DNA from: Oceanobacillus neutriphilus
Lineage (GTDB): Bacteria > Bacillota > Bacilli > Bacillales > Amphibacillaceae
DNA: 64,000 nt
Direction of reading: 5' to 3'
NCBI RefSeq assembly: GCF_014645515.1
Contig: NZ_BMLW01000001.1
Coordinates: forward strand, 372,001 to 436,000
Shown here: positions 16,985-25,593 of the stretch, piece after piece
Numbering within the stretch: the first letter of the stretch is position 1
How the letters are laid out: each line of letters opens with the position of its first letter
Position numbers and translations under genes: made by a program
Notes under the pieces: model-generated
The model's database searches: none
The model's input: the letters and a program-made list of their open reading frames with translations, nothing else
What the model was told of the DNA's origin: nothing

Positions 16985-18403
16985 TTACTTCTCTTCTTCT
17001 GCTTTATCTTCCATATCCGCATCTTTTACTTCCGTCTTTGTATTGCTTCCATCCAGAATCCCGAAGACTAATTTAGCCTGGTCTGTATTATCAACCTGAC
17101 CTGCAAATAACTCCGATTGCGGACCAAAAGCATACACATTTACATCCTCTCCCGTATGGCCGCCCGTTGTCCATCCCGTATTTGAACGTGCATTAAAGAT
17201 AGCTTCAATGGCATCATCAATTTCCAGCATATCTTCTGATTTTGCCGCTTCCTTCACAGTATTAATTTCTTCTTCTGTTAATCCTAGATCAATGTATTTC
17301 CCCAATGTTTCTTCTACATCAGCACCATTCACAATTTCTTCCGCCATAAAGTCTGGTGTCCGCGTTGTTGCACGAAGCGGCTCCGGGTTCCAGTTATAAT
17401 CATCGTCAGCTGCAATAGAAAATCCTCCAGTTGAGTGATCTGCTGTAGCCACTACTAATGTCTCTCCATCTTGCTCTGCAAAGTTAATCGCTGCTTCGAA
17501 TGCTCCTTCAAAATCTTCCATTTCACTCATTGCTCCAACAATATCATTATCATGACCTGCCCAATCAATTTGACTTCCCTCTACCATCAGGAAGAAGCCA
17601 TCCTCATTTTGACTGAGACGATCTAATGCCGAATTTGTCATATCCGCTAAAGAAGGAACCTCTTCTTTACGGTCAATCATTTTAGGTAAGCCTTCTTCTG
17701 CAAATAAACCAAGCACCTGTTCATTCGTATCATTTAAAAGTTCCTCTTTATTCGTAACATAGCTAAAATCATCAGCTTGGAATTCCTCTGTTAAATTGCG
17801 GTCTTCTCTATCAAATAAAGTTGTTCCTCCACCGAGCAATACATCAATTTTATGCTTGTCGCCAATTCGTTCATCATAATAATCATCCGCAATACCATTC
17901 ATGTTTTTTCTTGTTTCATCATGTGCTCCAAATGCAGCCGGAGTTGCATGTGTAATTTCTGATGTCGCAACTAGCCCTGTTGATTTTCCTAATTGTTTCG
18001 CGCGCTCTAATACAGTTTCTACTTCTGTTAAATCATTATCTACCGCAATCGCATTATTATATGTTTTAATCCCCGCAGACATCGCAGTTGCTGCAGAAGC
18101 TGAGTCTGTTACATTCTCTTCCGGGTCCTCCGGGTATGTTGCCTGCTGCCCTGCAAGGTATTTATCAAATACTGTCTGATTCACAAATTTTTCTTCTCCA
18201 TTATCTTTAAAATATCGGTATGCAGAAGTATAGGACACTCCCATCCCATCTCCAATTAAAAAGATAATATTTTTCACCTCTGTGTCCTCTGATTCTGGAG
18301 GTGCTGCTTCACTTGCCAGAGCATTTGGTGCGCCGGTTGTTAAGCTGGCCAATGTTAATCCTGTAGCTGCTGCCAGTGATACTAGTTTTTTACTTAATAC
18401 CAT
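16985..18403 (-). CDS. Alkaline phosphatase (PhoA/PhoB family), secreted
   Basis: The 472-residue enzyme hydrolyses phosphate monoesters outside the cell. A Sec signal peptide ends near ALA-SEA (residue 30). Metal and catalytic motifs are present: Asp52 in LIGDGMGVS, the nucleophile Ser101 in TDSASAATA, DWAGHDND, ATADHSTGG and the C-terminal TTGGHTGED. It ends in an acidic tail. The size fits Bacillus PhoA/PhoB. Its start follows TAAGGAGGAAATC. A four-repeat PhoP box lies upstream, so it should be induced on phosphate limitation. Confidence 0.95.
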   Translation of the reverse strand: MVLSKKLVSLAAATGLTLASLTTGAPNALASEAAPPESEDTEVKNIIFLIGDGMGVSYTSAYRYFKDNGEEKFVNQTVFDKYLAGQQATYPEDPEENVTDSASAATAMSAGIKTYNNAIAVDNDLTEVETVLERAKQLGKSTGLVATSEITHATPAAFGAHDETRKNMNGIADDYYDERIGDKHKIDVLLGGGTTLFDREDRNLTEEFQADDFSYVTNKEELLNDTNEQVLGLFAEEGLPKMIDRKEEVPSLADMTNSALDRLSQNEDGFFLMVEGSQIDWAGHDNDIVGAMSEMEDFEGAFEAAINFAEQDGETLVVATADHSTGGFSIAADDDYNWNPEPLRATTRTPDFMAEEIVNGADVEETLGKYIDLGLTEEEINTVKEAAKSEDMLEIDDAIEAIFNARSNTGWTTGGHTGEDVNVYAFGPQSELFAGQVDNTDQAKLVFGILDGSNTKTEVKDADMEDKAEEEK

Positions 18404-18456
18404 TTTTTGATTTCCTCCTTAAACTTATCAATCTATTACTCATGGTAAGCAATGGA

Positions 18457-18495
18457 TATTAACTGGATATTGAGGGATTGTAAGGTAACTGTAAA
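18457..18495 (-). promoter_or_regulatory. PhoP box of four 11-bp-spaced repeats
   Basis: Reading leftward, TTTACA (18495-18490), CTTACA (18484-18479), TCAATA (18473-18468) and TTAATA (18462-18457) occur at exact 11-base intervals. This matches the TTAACA-like tandem repeats bound by PhoP in Bacillus. It lies 54-92 bases before the alkaline phosphatase start codon, which fits activation of that gene. Confidence 0.8.
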
Positions 18496-18551
18496 GTTTC
18501 GTAGTTTGAAGGAGGAAAAATCAACTTTGTCATGAATTAATGAAAAAGAAA

Positions 18552-18588
18552 ACATCGTACACTCCCAATACAATGGGGTGTACGATGT
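18552..18588 (-). terminator. Terminator downstream of the PP2C-like gene
   Basis: Perfect 11-base arms, ACATCGTACAC (18552-18562) and GTGTACGATGT (18578-18588), with further inner pairs; reading leftward it runs into TTTTCTTTTTC. It lies about 110 bases after the PP2C-like stop, beyond the ANL remnant. Confidence 0.8.
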
Positions 18589-18599
18589 CTTGATATAAA

Positions 18600-18653
18600 T
18601 TATGCCAGGTCTTCTCTGTTTACTTTTCCACTCAAATCATTTGGTACCTGAGG
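18600..18653 (-). pseudogene. Remnant of an AMP-binding (ANL superfamily) enzyme C-terminus
   Basis: Reading leftward, 17 codons followed by TAA encode PQVPNDLSGKVNREDLA. This resembles the last residues of acyl-CoA synthetases, DltA and related adenylating enzymes, whose final motif is LPxxxxGKVxRxxL with the catalytic lysine. An in-frame TAA stands immediately upstream, and no other part of such a gene is nearby. It therefore looks like the last scrap of a deleted gene. The call rests on a short motif only. Confidence 0.35.
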
Positions 18654-18696
18654 TTAAAAAATTTCAAAATTATCTCGCCTGCACTTATTTTCTCTA

Positions 18697-19551
18697 TTAA
18701 CTCCGTTCCACAAGAATTCCCGTTTTATCATCCGCATGCTTTAAACGTGGATACTTCTGCAGGAAAATATCTGCTTCCTCTTGTTCAACAACAAAGTCCA
18801 GCAAGCTGTCGATACCATATTGAAAAACAAAATTCGCAGTCTCTTTCCAAACATCCCCATTAACGCCATGCAGCTGCATTCCGTCTGTAATCAGTAAGAT
18901 TTTTTCCACCTGATGAAGCGGAATTCTTCCATAGGTTAAATATTCCACGGCCTCGGGGGAGCCATCAATAATGCTGTAGCCTCCCAATGTATTTAGTTTC
19001 TTCCTGTTAGCTTTAAGTTCAGGTATAATATGCTCTTTTTCCTCTTGATAGATTTTCTGAAAAGTTTCTCCACTAATCTGTTGTTCCATCCGCTTGGCGA
19101 TTGCATCATACAATTTAGAAATAGCTTTCTGGTCTAATCTCATCACATGATCATAGGAAAGTGGTTGGACTCCTCCATCCTGATAAGCCACAAAAATCAT
19201 ACAATCTCCAGATTGAGCATACTCCATATAATTTTCATGCATTTGTATTGCCGCAATTCCACATGCACTCCGCTTTTCTTTTGCGATTACTTCGATTTCC
19301 TGTCCCAATTCCTGTTTTGTCTTTTTTGCTAAATCCGTATTCCCTTTGCTAATTCTTTCGATTAAGCTGTCTTCAAAATTCCCTGTATAAAAACCGTTTT
19401 GAATGGTTTCTGCTGCCATTTTCCCAGGCAGTCCTCCCAGGCCTGTCGCTCCATCAATTACTGCAAACAGCCCTTTTTCCTGATTTTCTACATAAGCATC
19501 TTCATTTGCCGGGTTACTGCCCTGCTTATATACTTTTGAAAAATGAATCAT
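18697..19551 (-). CDS. PP2C-like serine/threonine phosphatase
   Basis: The 284-residue protein has the motifs of metal-dependent PP2C phosphatases in order: NPANEDAYV and FAVIDGATGLGG (metal-binding Asp), AQSGDCMIFV, LLITDGMQL, and the C-terminal DDKTGILV. The canonical second-Gly DGxG motif appears as DGATG. A GTG 13 codons upstream (19590) would give a longer form, but GGGGAT just before the ATG at 19551 and the fit of MIHFSKVYKQG to the family favour the shorter one. It stands alone with its own terminator. No kinase is adjacent, so its substrate cannot be inferred. Confidence 0.78.
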   Translation of the reverse strand: MIHFSKVYKQGSNPANEDAYVENQEKGLFAVIDGATGLGGLPGKMAAETIQNGFYTGNFEDSLIERISKGNTDLAKKTKQELGQEIEVIAKEKRSACGIAAIQMHENYMEYAQSGDCMIFVAYQDGGVQPLSYDHVMRLDQKAISKLYDAIAKRMEQQISGETFQKIYQEEKEHIIPELKANRKKLNTLGGYSIIDGSPEAVEYLTYGRIPLHQVEKILLITDGMQLHGVNGDVWKETANFVFQYGIDSLLDFVVEQEEADIFLQKYPRLKHADDKTGILVERS

Positions 19552-19671
19552 AACATCCCCGCTTTCTTCTCTATAGTTCTCCTGTTTCACTGTGGTTAGA
19601 TATGTAAATGTAAGCTTTTAATCAGTTTAACATGTTCACAGGGCTTGAAAGAATATATACTTTTTTACATA

Positions 19672-19706
19672 CGAAAAAACTATCACCTGCTTATCAGATG
19701 ATAGTT
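19672..19706 (-). terminator. Terminator of the MFS efflux gene
   Basis: Arms AACTATCA (19678-19685) and TGATAGTT (19699-19706), followed leftward by TTTTTCG. Confidence 0.75.
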
Positions 19707-19718
19707 TCTTCTTTATTC

Positions 19719-21221
19719 TTATTTTGCTGGCTTTGTAATTATTTTACCATCCGTACCAACCCGCTTAATAAACAGAGCCAGAATAAATGCTAAAACAATA
19801 ATTAACAAGGATATAAAGAATGAAAAGTTAATTCCATGAAGCATAGCCTCATTCATGATTTCAGCCTGCATCTGATCTGCTGCAGCACCAGTCGGCATTT
19901 GCGATGGATCCATATTTTTCATTGCTTCCTCAGCCAGTGCTTCTGCTTCTTTATTAGTGCGGCTGTTCATCAATGTAATCAATAATGCCGAACCAATCGC
20001 CCCGGATACCTGCTGCAATGTGTTATTCATTGCTGTACCATGCGGGTTCTGGTGCATCGGCAATTGATTCAAACCATTTGTCATAACAGGCATCATTACC
20101 ATAGACATTCCTAATGAACGAATTGCAAAGATGACCATAAGAGATGTTATCGTAATTTCCATATCTAACCGGGTAAAGAAGAATGTCGTTACCCCAGTAA
20201 TAGTCAGTCCGATTATAGTTAATGTGCGGGCACCAAATTTATCAAATAATCGTCCGGTAATTGGCGACATAACCCCCATTACAAGAGCACCCGGGAGCAT
20301 TAATAATCCTGCTTCAAATGGTGTGAATCCCCGGATTGTCTGTACATATAATGGAATTAAAATCATGCCTGAGAATAATGCCATTGCTAAAACTACAGAA
20401 ATTGCAGAAGACAAGGCAAACATCGGATAGCGGAAAATCCGGAATTCAAGCATTGGGTCTTTCATACGTAATTGACGAAGAATAAGTGTCACCACTCCAA
20501 CTACGCCGACAATTAACGTAATATATACAGATGGATGATCCCAACCTTTATCTCCAGCTGAACTAAATCCGTATAATAGACCGCCGAAACCAAAGCTGGA
20601 TAGAATAATAGAAAGTACATCAAGCTTGATTGCACGCTGTGGAGTAATATTTTTCAATTTGAATACCCCAATTAGTAATGAAATAATAGAAATCGGGAAG
20701 ACAATATAGAATAATGTTCTCCAATCATAATGTTCCACGATCCATCCTGATAATGTCGGGCCAATGGCTGGCGCAACAATCATTACAAGGCCGAAAGTTC
20801 CCATTGCCGTCCCGCGTTTTTCAATCGGAAACGCAGTTAACATGACATTCATCAAGAGCGGCATCATTACTGCTGAGCCCGCTGCCTGAATTAACCTTGC
20901 AACTAAAAGAATAGAAAAGGTCGGTGAAATAGCAGCTAATAATGTACCAGCTGTAAATAATGTCATTGCTGTTAAAAACAGCTTTCTATTTGTAAAACGT
21001 TGTATCAGGAATGCACTTGCCGGAATAAGAATCCCGTTTACAAGCATGTAACCATTTGTCAGCCACTGAACAGAGGTTGGTTTCACTTCAAATTCTGTCA
21101 TGATAGAAGGTAGTGCTACATTTAATAAAGTTTCATTTAAAATTGCTACAAACGCCCCAATGAATAAAATAGCTATCATGCCATAAGGAGGTTGTTTATG
21201 CATTTCTTGAATATCTGTCAT
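19719..21221 (-). CDS. DHA2-family (14-TMS) drug efflux transporter, EmrB/LmrB type
   Basis: The 500-residue major-facilitator protein has about 14 hydrophobic segments. It contains the motif FVAILNETLLNVALPSI in helix 1 (family motif D1 LDxTVxNVALP variant), RLIQAAGSAVMMPL, and APAIGPTLSGWI (motif C). This is the pattern of EmrB/QacA/LmrB multidrug exporters driven by the proton gradient. The ATG follows GAGGGTC. It is divergent from a TetR-family gene, the usual arrangement for an efflux pump repressed by its neighbour. The substrate is not predictable. Confidence 0.9.
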   Translation of the reverse strand: MTDIQEMHKQPPYGMIAILFIGAFVAILNETLLNVALPSIMTEFEVKPTSVQWLTNGYMLVNGILIPASAFLIQRFTNRKLFLTAMTLFTAGTLLAAISPTFSILLVARLIQAAGSAVMMPLLMNVMLTAFPIEKRGTAMGTFGLVMIVAPAIGPTLSGWIVEHYDWRTLFYIVFPISIISLLIGVFKLKNITPQRAIKLDVLSIILSSFGFGGLLYGFSSAGDKGWDHPSVYITLIVGVVGVVTLILRQLRMKDPMLEFRIFRYPMFALSSAISVVLAMALFSGMILIPLYVQTIRGFTPFEAGLLMLPGALVMGVMSPITGRLFDKFGARTLTIIGLTITGVTTFFFTRLDMEITITSLMVIFAIRSLGMSMVMMPVMTNGLNQLPMHQNPHGTAMNNTLQQVSGAIGSALLITLMNSRTNKEAEALAEEAMKNMDPSQMPTGAAADQMQAEIMNEAMLHGINFSFFISLLIIVLAFILALFIKRVGTDGKIITKPAK

Positions 21222-21447
21222 TATAGACCCTCACTTTCTCTTAGAAAAAAATTACATTTCCCCGCCTTTCAGAGAAATGATTATTTTTCTACTTGGTATT
21301 TTAAATTTTTTGCTGCATCAAAATGCTTCCTGTCTTCCTTATATACTTTCCTGAAGTACAGAAAATATCATCTTATAGAGGTTTTAAAAACTTCCTTATT
21401 CAAATTCAAAGCAACTTTCTCTTAAAGACTTAACTATTTTATACCTG

Positions 21448-21520
21448 TAGTCCAATAAATGCAACAAAAACATTTCATTAATTTTCAAATGTTGATATAT
21501 CAATAGATATGGACTAATAT
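21448..21520 (+). promoter_or_regulatory. Divergent control region between efflux gene and tetR
   Basis: A rightward promoter for the TetR gene reads TTGATA (21492-21497), 17 bases, TAATAT (21515-21520). A 12-bp palindrome, TTGATATATCAA (21492-21503), overlaps its -35 box. TAGTCC (21448-21453) and its complement GGACTA (21511-21516) form a wider inverted pair, the second overlapping the -10. Either symmetry could be the TetR operator. Confidence 0.5.
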
Positions 21521-21573
21521 AAATATTGTACTTCAGTTCTATTTTTCTTAAAATTATATAAAGGGACGGTTAT

Positions 21574-22452
21574 ATGAATAAAAAAAAGCAACAAATTATC
21601 GGAGCTGCACAAATACTTTTTATTAAAAAGGGATTCTCTGTAACTTCGATCCAGGACATATTGGATGCTGCCAATATATCCAAAGGAACATTCTATAATT
21701 ATTTTTCATCCAAAACAGAATGCTTAATGGCTATCCTGTCATTTATTAAAGATGAAGTAATTTACAATAGGCAGCAGCTGTCTCTTGGAAAACCAGCTTC
21801 AGATAAACATGTTTTTGTAAAGCAGGTTGCTGCTCGTTTTCATATTGATAAAAAACATAATCTAATGGCATTATTTGCTTCTCTGACCAGCACAGATACA
21901 GCACATCAGGAATTAAAAGAATTTTTAAACCAGCAATATCTGAAGGAAGTCTGCTGGATGGCAGAACGAATTTGCGAAGTGTTTGGTGAAGAACGGCGCA
22001 AACAATCCTACGATGATGCAGTCACCTGCTTTGGTACGATCCATTTAACCTCAAAAGTTTTAATGGACCTCGGCAAAACAGAAGTCCTAATTGAAGAGAC
22101 GATTTATTTCTCACTCCGGAAAATCGAACAAACCGGCGGACAACAGCCATTTTTAAAAGAGGATTATTTCCTGCCTTATCAGCAAAAAAAGAATACAGAG
22201 GATAGAAATATCAAAAAGCAATTGCAGCAAGCGCTGACTGATCTAGACGCAAATGTGAAAAAGCTGCAAAACAAAAAATTAACATACTACCAGCAGTTTT
22301 TATTAGAACAGCTTAACTCCGATAATCCAGATCTTTTTCTGATGGAGAGTGTTATTTCTTCCTATCAGAATGCTGTACAGGATACAGACATAGAGGATAA
22401 AGGAAGATATATTCAAATACTTTTTATGCAATTATTAGAGGAAGAAAAGTGA
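21574..22452 (+). CDS. TetR/AcrR-family repressor of the divergent efflux gene
   Basis: The 292-residue protein has a clear N-terminal TetR helix-turn-helix (residues 8-55: IIGAAQILFIKKGFS...TSIQDILDAANISKGTFYNYF) followed by an unusually long, charged C-terminal ligand and dimer region. Most TetR proteins have 190-220 residues, so it is about 80 longer; residues 210-235 are rich in Lys/Gln/Leu and may form an extra coiled segment. It is divergent from the DHA2 pump, which it probably represses. The ATG follows AAGGGACGG. Confidence 0.88.
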   Translation: MNKKKQQIIGAAQILFIKKGFSVTSIQDILDAANISKGTFYNYFSSKTECLMAILSFIKDEVIYNRQQLSLGKPASDKHVFVKQVAARFHIDKKHNLMALFASLTSTDTAHQELKEFLNQQYLKEVCWMAERICEVFGEERRKQSYDDAVTCFGTIHLTSKVLMDLGKTEVLIEETIYFSLRKIEQTGGQQPFLKEDYFLPYQQKKNTEDRNIKKQLQQALTDLDANVKKLQNKKLTYYQQFLLEQLNSDNPDLFLMESVISSYQNAVQDTDIEDKGRYIQILFMQLLEEEK

Positions 22453-22630
22453 GCCGGACAGCAGCTCACTTTTCTTTTTTTGAGAAATAAAAGAATAATT
22501 TTCCAAAAACAAGTAAATAATTGCATATTTTTCTTTGCTGTACCTAATTTACAAAACCTTCATGATTGTTATAGACTATTAGATAGAGTGCATGATAATT
22601 TACCCAAAACTTAGGAAAGGTGGTGAAAAT

Positions 22631-23341
22631 GTGAAGAAAATATGCGCTTTACTTGCTGTTTCTCTGTTTTTCTTTTTAGTTGCCTGTTCTCAAGAGGCAA
22701 GTGAAGAAGAGGTTGTTGAAAATGTCCTGAATTCGCACCGTGACGTCAACCAATACGCAGCGAATTTTTATATTGATACCTCTGATGTTGCAAGAACGAT
22801 CAGTCATAATATAGAAGTGAGCTTAACAGAAGACCCTGCTGCACTGCAACAGATTTTAACTGTTGAAGCAGATGGAGAGGAATCAACTGTTGATACTTAT
22901 CGCGTAAATGATGAAATATACACGCAAGAGGAGGACAATCCTTGGGTAAAAAGAGAAGCAGAAGAAGATGAACCGCTATTTACCCCTTCCTATAGAGATG
23001 TCGTTTCTGTTTTGGAGAACGTGATTGACTATGCTGAATTTGATTCTGAAGGAGGAACCTACACCTTTAGTTATGAGGGCTTTGAACGTGAAATTTATGA
23101 AGCATTCGAAGGGCCATTCAACATACTATTGGGCGGCGGTGATATCGCCGATGAGGATATGTCTTTGGATTTTACTTTTGAAGTAAATAAGTCTGATTAC
23201 TATATTGAGAATTTAGAATATAACCTCACTGTTGAAAATGAGACTGGCACTGTAAATATAAATATTCAGGTTAATTACGATAATATAAATGATATTGATG
23301 AAATAGAGGTACCTGACGAAGTGATTGAAGAAACGTCTTAA
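22631..23341 (+). CDS. Acidic lipoprotein of unknown function
   Basis: The 236-residue protein has a lipoprotein signal with lipobox LVAC and then a very acidic domain with many Glu/Asp. Its layout (short N-terminal helix EEEVVENVLNSH, then beta strands such as DTYRVNDEIYTQEEDNPWVK) recalls the DUF6612/LppX-like lipoproteins of Bacillaceae, which hold a lipid-binding beta sheet. The start is taken as GTG at 22631, because GGTGGTGA lies just upstream; an ATG at 22592 is in frame but has no site. It is a single-gene unit ended by a strong hairpin. The role is unknown. Confidence 0.72.
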   Translation: MKKICALLAVSLFFFLVACSQEASEEEVVENVLNSHRDVNQYAANFYIDTSDVARTISHNIEVSLTEDPAALQQILTVEADGEESTVDTYRVNDEIYTQEEDNPWVKREAEEDEPLFTPSYRDVVSVLENVIDYAEFDSEGGTYTFSYEGFEREIYEAFEGPFNILLGGGDIADEDMSLDFTFEVNKSDYYIENLEYNLTVENETGTVNINIQVNYDNINDIDEIEVPDEVIEETS

Positions 23342-23408
23342 TTATAATTTTCCATATAAAATACGACGATTAAAATATGATCAGGTTTTATAAAAATATA
23401 TTAAGAAT

Positions 23409-23460
23409 AAAAGAACCTCTTCGCAATCTTTTTGAAGTGAGATTGCGAAGAGGTTCTTTT
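23409..23460. terminator. Bidirectional terminator, 21-bp perfect stem
   Basis: Arms 23409-23429 and 23440-23460 are fully complementary (outer AAAAGAACC / GGTTCTTTT). T-runs on both strands serve the rightward lipoprotein gene and the leftward FAD oxidoreductase. Confidence 0.92.
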
Positions 23461-23466
23461 GATGAT

Positions 23467-24594
23467 TCAATTCGTCACAGATTTAGAAATAGCCCGGCCA
23501 GGCTTATAAGGAGCCATATCCAATTCAATGTCTTCATTTAAAATCTGCTTTGCTGCCAGCTTGCCAACATATGGCCCCATCGTTAAACCAGAACGGCCGA
23601 GCCCATTCACTATATAAAGATTTTCGACCTCATTGATCGGTCCGATTAAAGGCAATCCATCCTGACTCATCGGCCGAAATCCAATTCGCACCTCTTTCAG
23701 TGTCCCATCCTCTAATCCAGAAGCCACATCCAGAGCAGCTTCCAAGACATGATTGACACCGCCGGCAGTCAAACGGTAATCAAATCCCGAACCATCCTCT
23801 CTTGTTGCCCCTGCAACAATTCTCGAATCATCAAATGCCAGCATATAATGGCTTGTCTGCGGTAGTATAACTGGCCAATCAGCCGTATTCTGACCTGGGA
23901 GGGAAATATGTGCGATTTGTCCCCGCTGTGGTTCAATAGCTAAATCGATTCCTAAAGGCTTCAGCTGCTCCGGTGCCCATGCGCCTGTAGCTGATAGTAC
24001 ATTATCCGCCATAATATCTTCTCCATTTACATGTATACCGGATATCTTTTGATTTTCGACTATAAGTACAGCCTCACCTTCTATAAACTTTGCGCCATTT
24101 TTTATAGCAGCCCGTTTCATTGATTCACGCAGTAATCTGCCGTCCATTCGGGCAGCTCCAGATACATATACTCCTTCTAAATCATCCGATAATGCCGGAA
24201 ATCTTTTTTTCGCTTCTTGATGATCTAATCTTTCAATCTCTCCAAGCTCTGGAGCTTCTTGCTGCTTTTCACGCACCTGACGTTCAATTTCATCTAACTC
24301 AGACGAATTATTACTGACACTTATCGCGCCAACCTTCTTATAGCCTGTATCTGTCTCCCCATCTTTTTTCAATTGTTCTATCAATTCAGGGTAATATAGC
24401 GCCCCTCCCTTTGCAACTGCGTACCAATCCGGATCTTCCACATGAGAAATCCAAGGACAAATAATCCCTGCTCCTGCAGAAGTTGCTTTTCCTTCTTCTG
24501 GGCGGTCTACCATAATAACTTCAACACCTTGTCTCACTAAATAATACGCTGCACTTGCACCGGCAATTCCTGCACCAATAACAATTGTTTTCAT
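23467..24594 (-). CDS. FAD-dependent D-amino acid/glycine oxidase-type oxidoreductase (DadA/ThiO family)
   Basis: The 375-residue enzyme begins with the dinucleotide-binding motif VIGAGIAGASAAYYL and a Asp/Arg-ended strand (MVDR), and ends with the FAD motif GRSGLTMGPYVGKLAA. The middle contains PQRGQIAHISLPG, typical of the DAO superfamily that oxidises amino acids, sarcosine or glycine. Lacking closer features, the precise substrate is open. The ATG follows AGGAGGAAAAGTC. It stands alone: the TRAP/SDR operon upstream is closed by a terminator, and a bidirectional terminator follows it. Confidence 0.85.
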   Translation of the reverse strand: MKTIVIGAGIAGASAAYYLVRQGVEVIMVDRPEEGKATSAGAGIICPWISHVEDPDWYAVAKGGALYYPELIEQLKKDGETDTGYKKVGAISVSNNSSELDEIERQVREKQQEAPELGEIERLDHQEAKKRFPALSDDLEGVYVSGAARMDGRLLRESMKRAAIKNGAKFIEGEAVLIVENQKISGIHVNGEDIMADNVLSATGAWAPEQLKPLGIDLAIEPQRGQIAHISLPGQNTADWPVILPQTSHYMLAFDDSRIVAGATREDGSGFDYRLTAGGVNHVLEAALDVASGLEDGTLKEVRIGFRPMSQDGLPLIGPINEVENLYIVNGLGRSGLTMGPYVGKLAAKQILNEDIELDMAPYKPGRAISKSVTN

Positions 24595-24704
24595 TGACTT
24601 TTCCTCCTCAAACCGTATGTAGCTAACATAATTCCCATTATTTTCTGCTTATTTAAGTATATCATTTTATCACGATGCAAGTGTCCGTAAAACTCCCACC
24701 TCAT

Positions 24705-24753
24705 AAAAAATACGATATCTCTTATTCTAACTTAAGAAGATATCGTATTTTTT
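24705..24753. terminator. Terminator of the transketolase-TRAP-SDR operon
   Basis: Perfect 16-base arms, 24705-24720 and 24738-24753 (AAAAAATACG / CGTATTTTTT), directly after the SDR stop; T-runs on both strands. Confidence 0.9.
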
Positions 24754-24764
24754 CCATTTACTAC

Positions 24765-25523
24765 TTAATCCATATGTGATCCGCCATTAATATCAATATC
24801 CTCACCTGTAATATAAGATGCTTCATCAGATGCAAGAAAAGCAATGGTAGTTGCAATTTCACTCGTTTCTCCCGGACGTCCAAGAGGAATTCCATCAATT
24901 ACTTTTGCTGCATCTGCTTCAGGAAGCGACTTCCAAATTTCTGTATTAACCAGACCTGGCGCTACAGAGTTCACTGTAATACCATCTGTCGCAACTTCTC
25001 TTGCAAGGTTTTTAGCGAACCCAAGCACGGCTGCCTTGGAAGCTGAATAATGTGCCCCTCCAAATACGCCGCCGCCTCTTTTTGCAGATACAGAAGAAAG
25101 ATTGATGATGCGGCCAAAATGCTGTTCTTTCATTGGCTTTAATACTGCTTGTGAGCAAAGGAACAGCCCAAACATGTTCACACTGAAAATTCGCTGCATG
25201 TCCTCTAAAGTCATATCCTCTACCGTTACTTTTTGTGAGATACCCGCATTATTTACTAAAATATCGATACGGCCAAATTCCGATAATACTTTTTCAATCA
25301 TCGCATCCACAGATTCCTTGCTTGCTACATTAAGCTCTACGCCCAATGCCTTTGCTCCAGTTTCTTCCACAGCTTTTACTGTATCCTGAATACCTTCCAC
25401 ATTTAAATCAGCAACTACAATTGATGCACCCTGCTCTGCCAATTTCAATGCGATATCTCTCCCGATTCCTTTTAATGATCCACTTCCTGTTACAATTGCT
25501 ACTTTATTATTTAGTTCAAACAT
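24765..25523 (-). CDS. Short-chain dehydrogenase/reductase at the end of the TRAP operon
   Basis: The 252-residue SDR has a cofactor motif, TGSGSLKGIGRDIA (about 12-25), the structural NNAGIS motif, the catalytic Ser (NLSSVS) and YSASK. The Asp at the end of strand 2 (VVADLNVEG) suggests NAD. The ATG at 25523 follows AGGAGG; the longer frame has no site. It ends the operon transketolase - TRAP - SDR, so it probably oxidises or reduces a hydroxyl of the imported sugar acid or polyol, preparing a ketose for the transketolase. That role is inferred from context. Confidence 0.88.
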   Translation of the reverse strand: MFELNNKVAIVTGSGSLKGIGRDIALKLAEQGASIVVADLNVEGIQDTVKAVEETGAKALGVELNVASKESVDAMIEKVLSEFGRIDILVNNAGISQKVTVEDMTLEDMQRIFSVNMFGLFLCSQAVLKPMKEQHFGRIINLSSVSAKRGGGVFGGAHYSASKAAVLGFAKNLAREVATDGITVNSVAPGLVNTEIWKSLPEADAAKVIDGIPLGRPGETSEIATTIAFLASDEASYITGEDIDINGGSHMD

Positions 25524-25593
25524 GTTTTTTCCTCCTGATTTCAATTCTTCATACGTTGCTAAATTTTATTTTTTATTGATAAAGCCTAATAGA

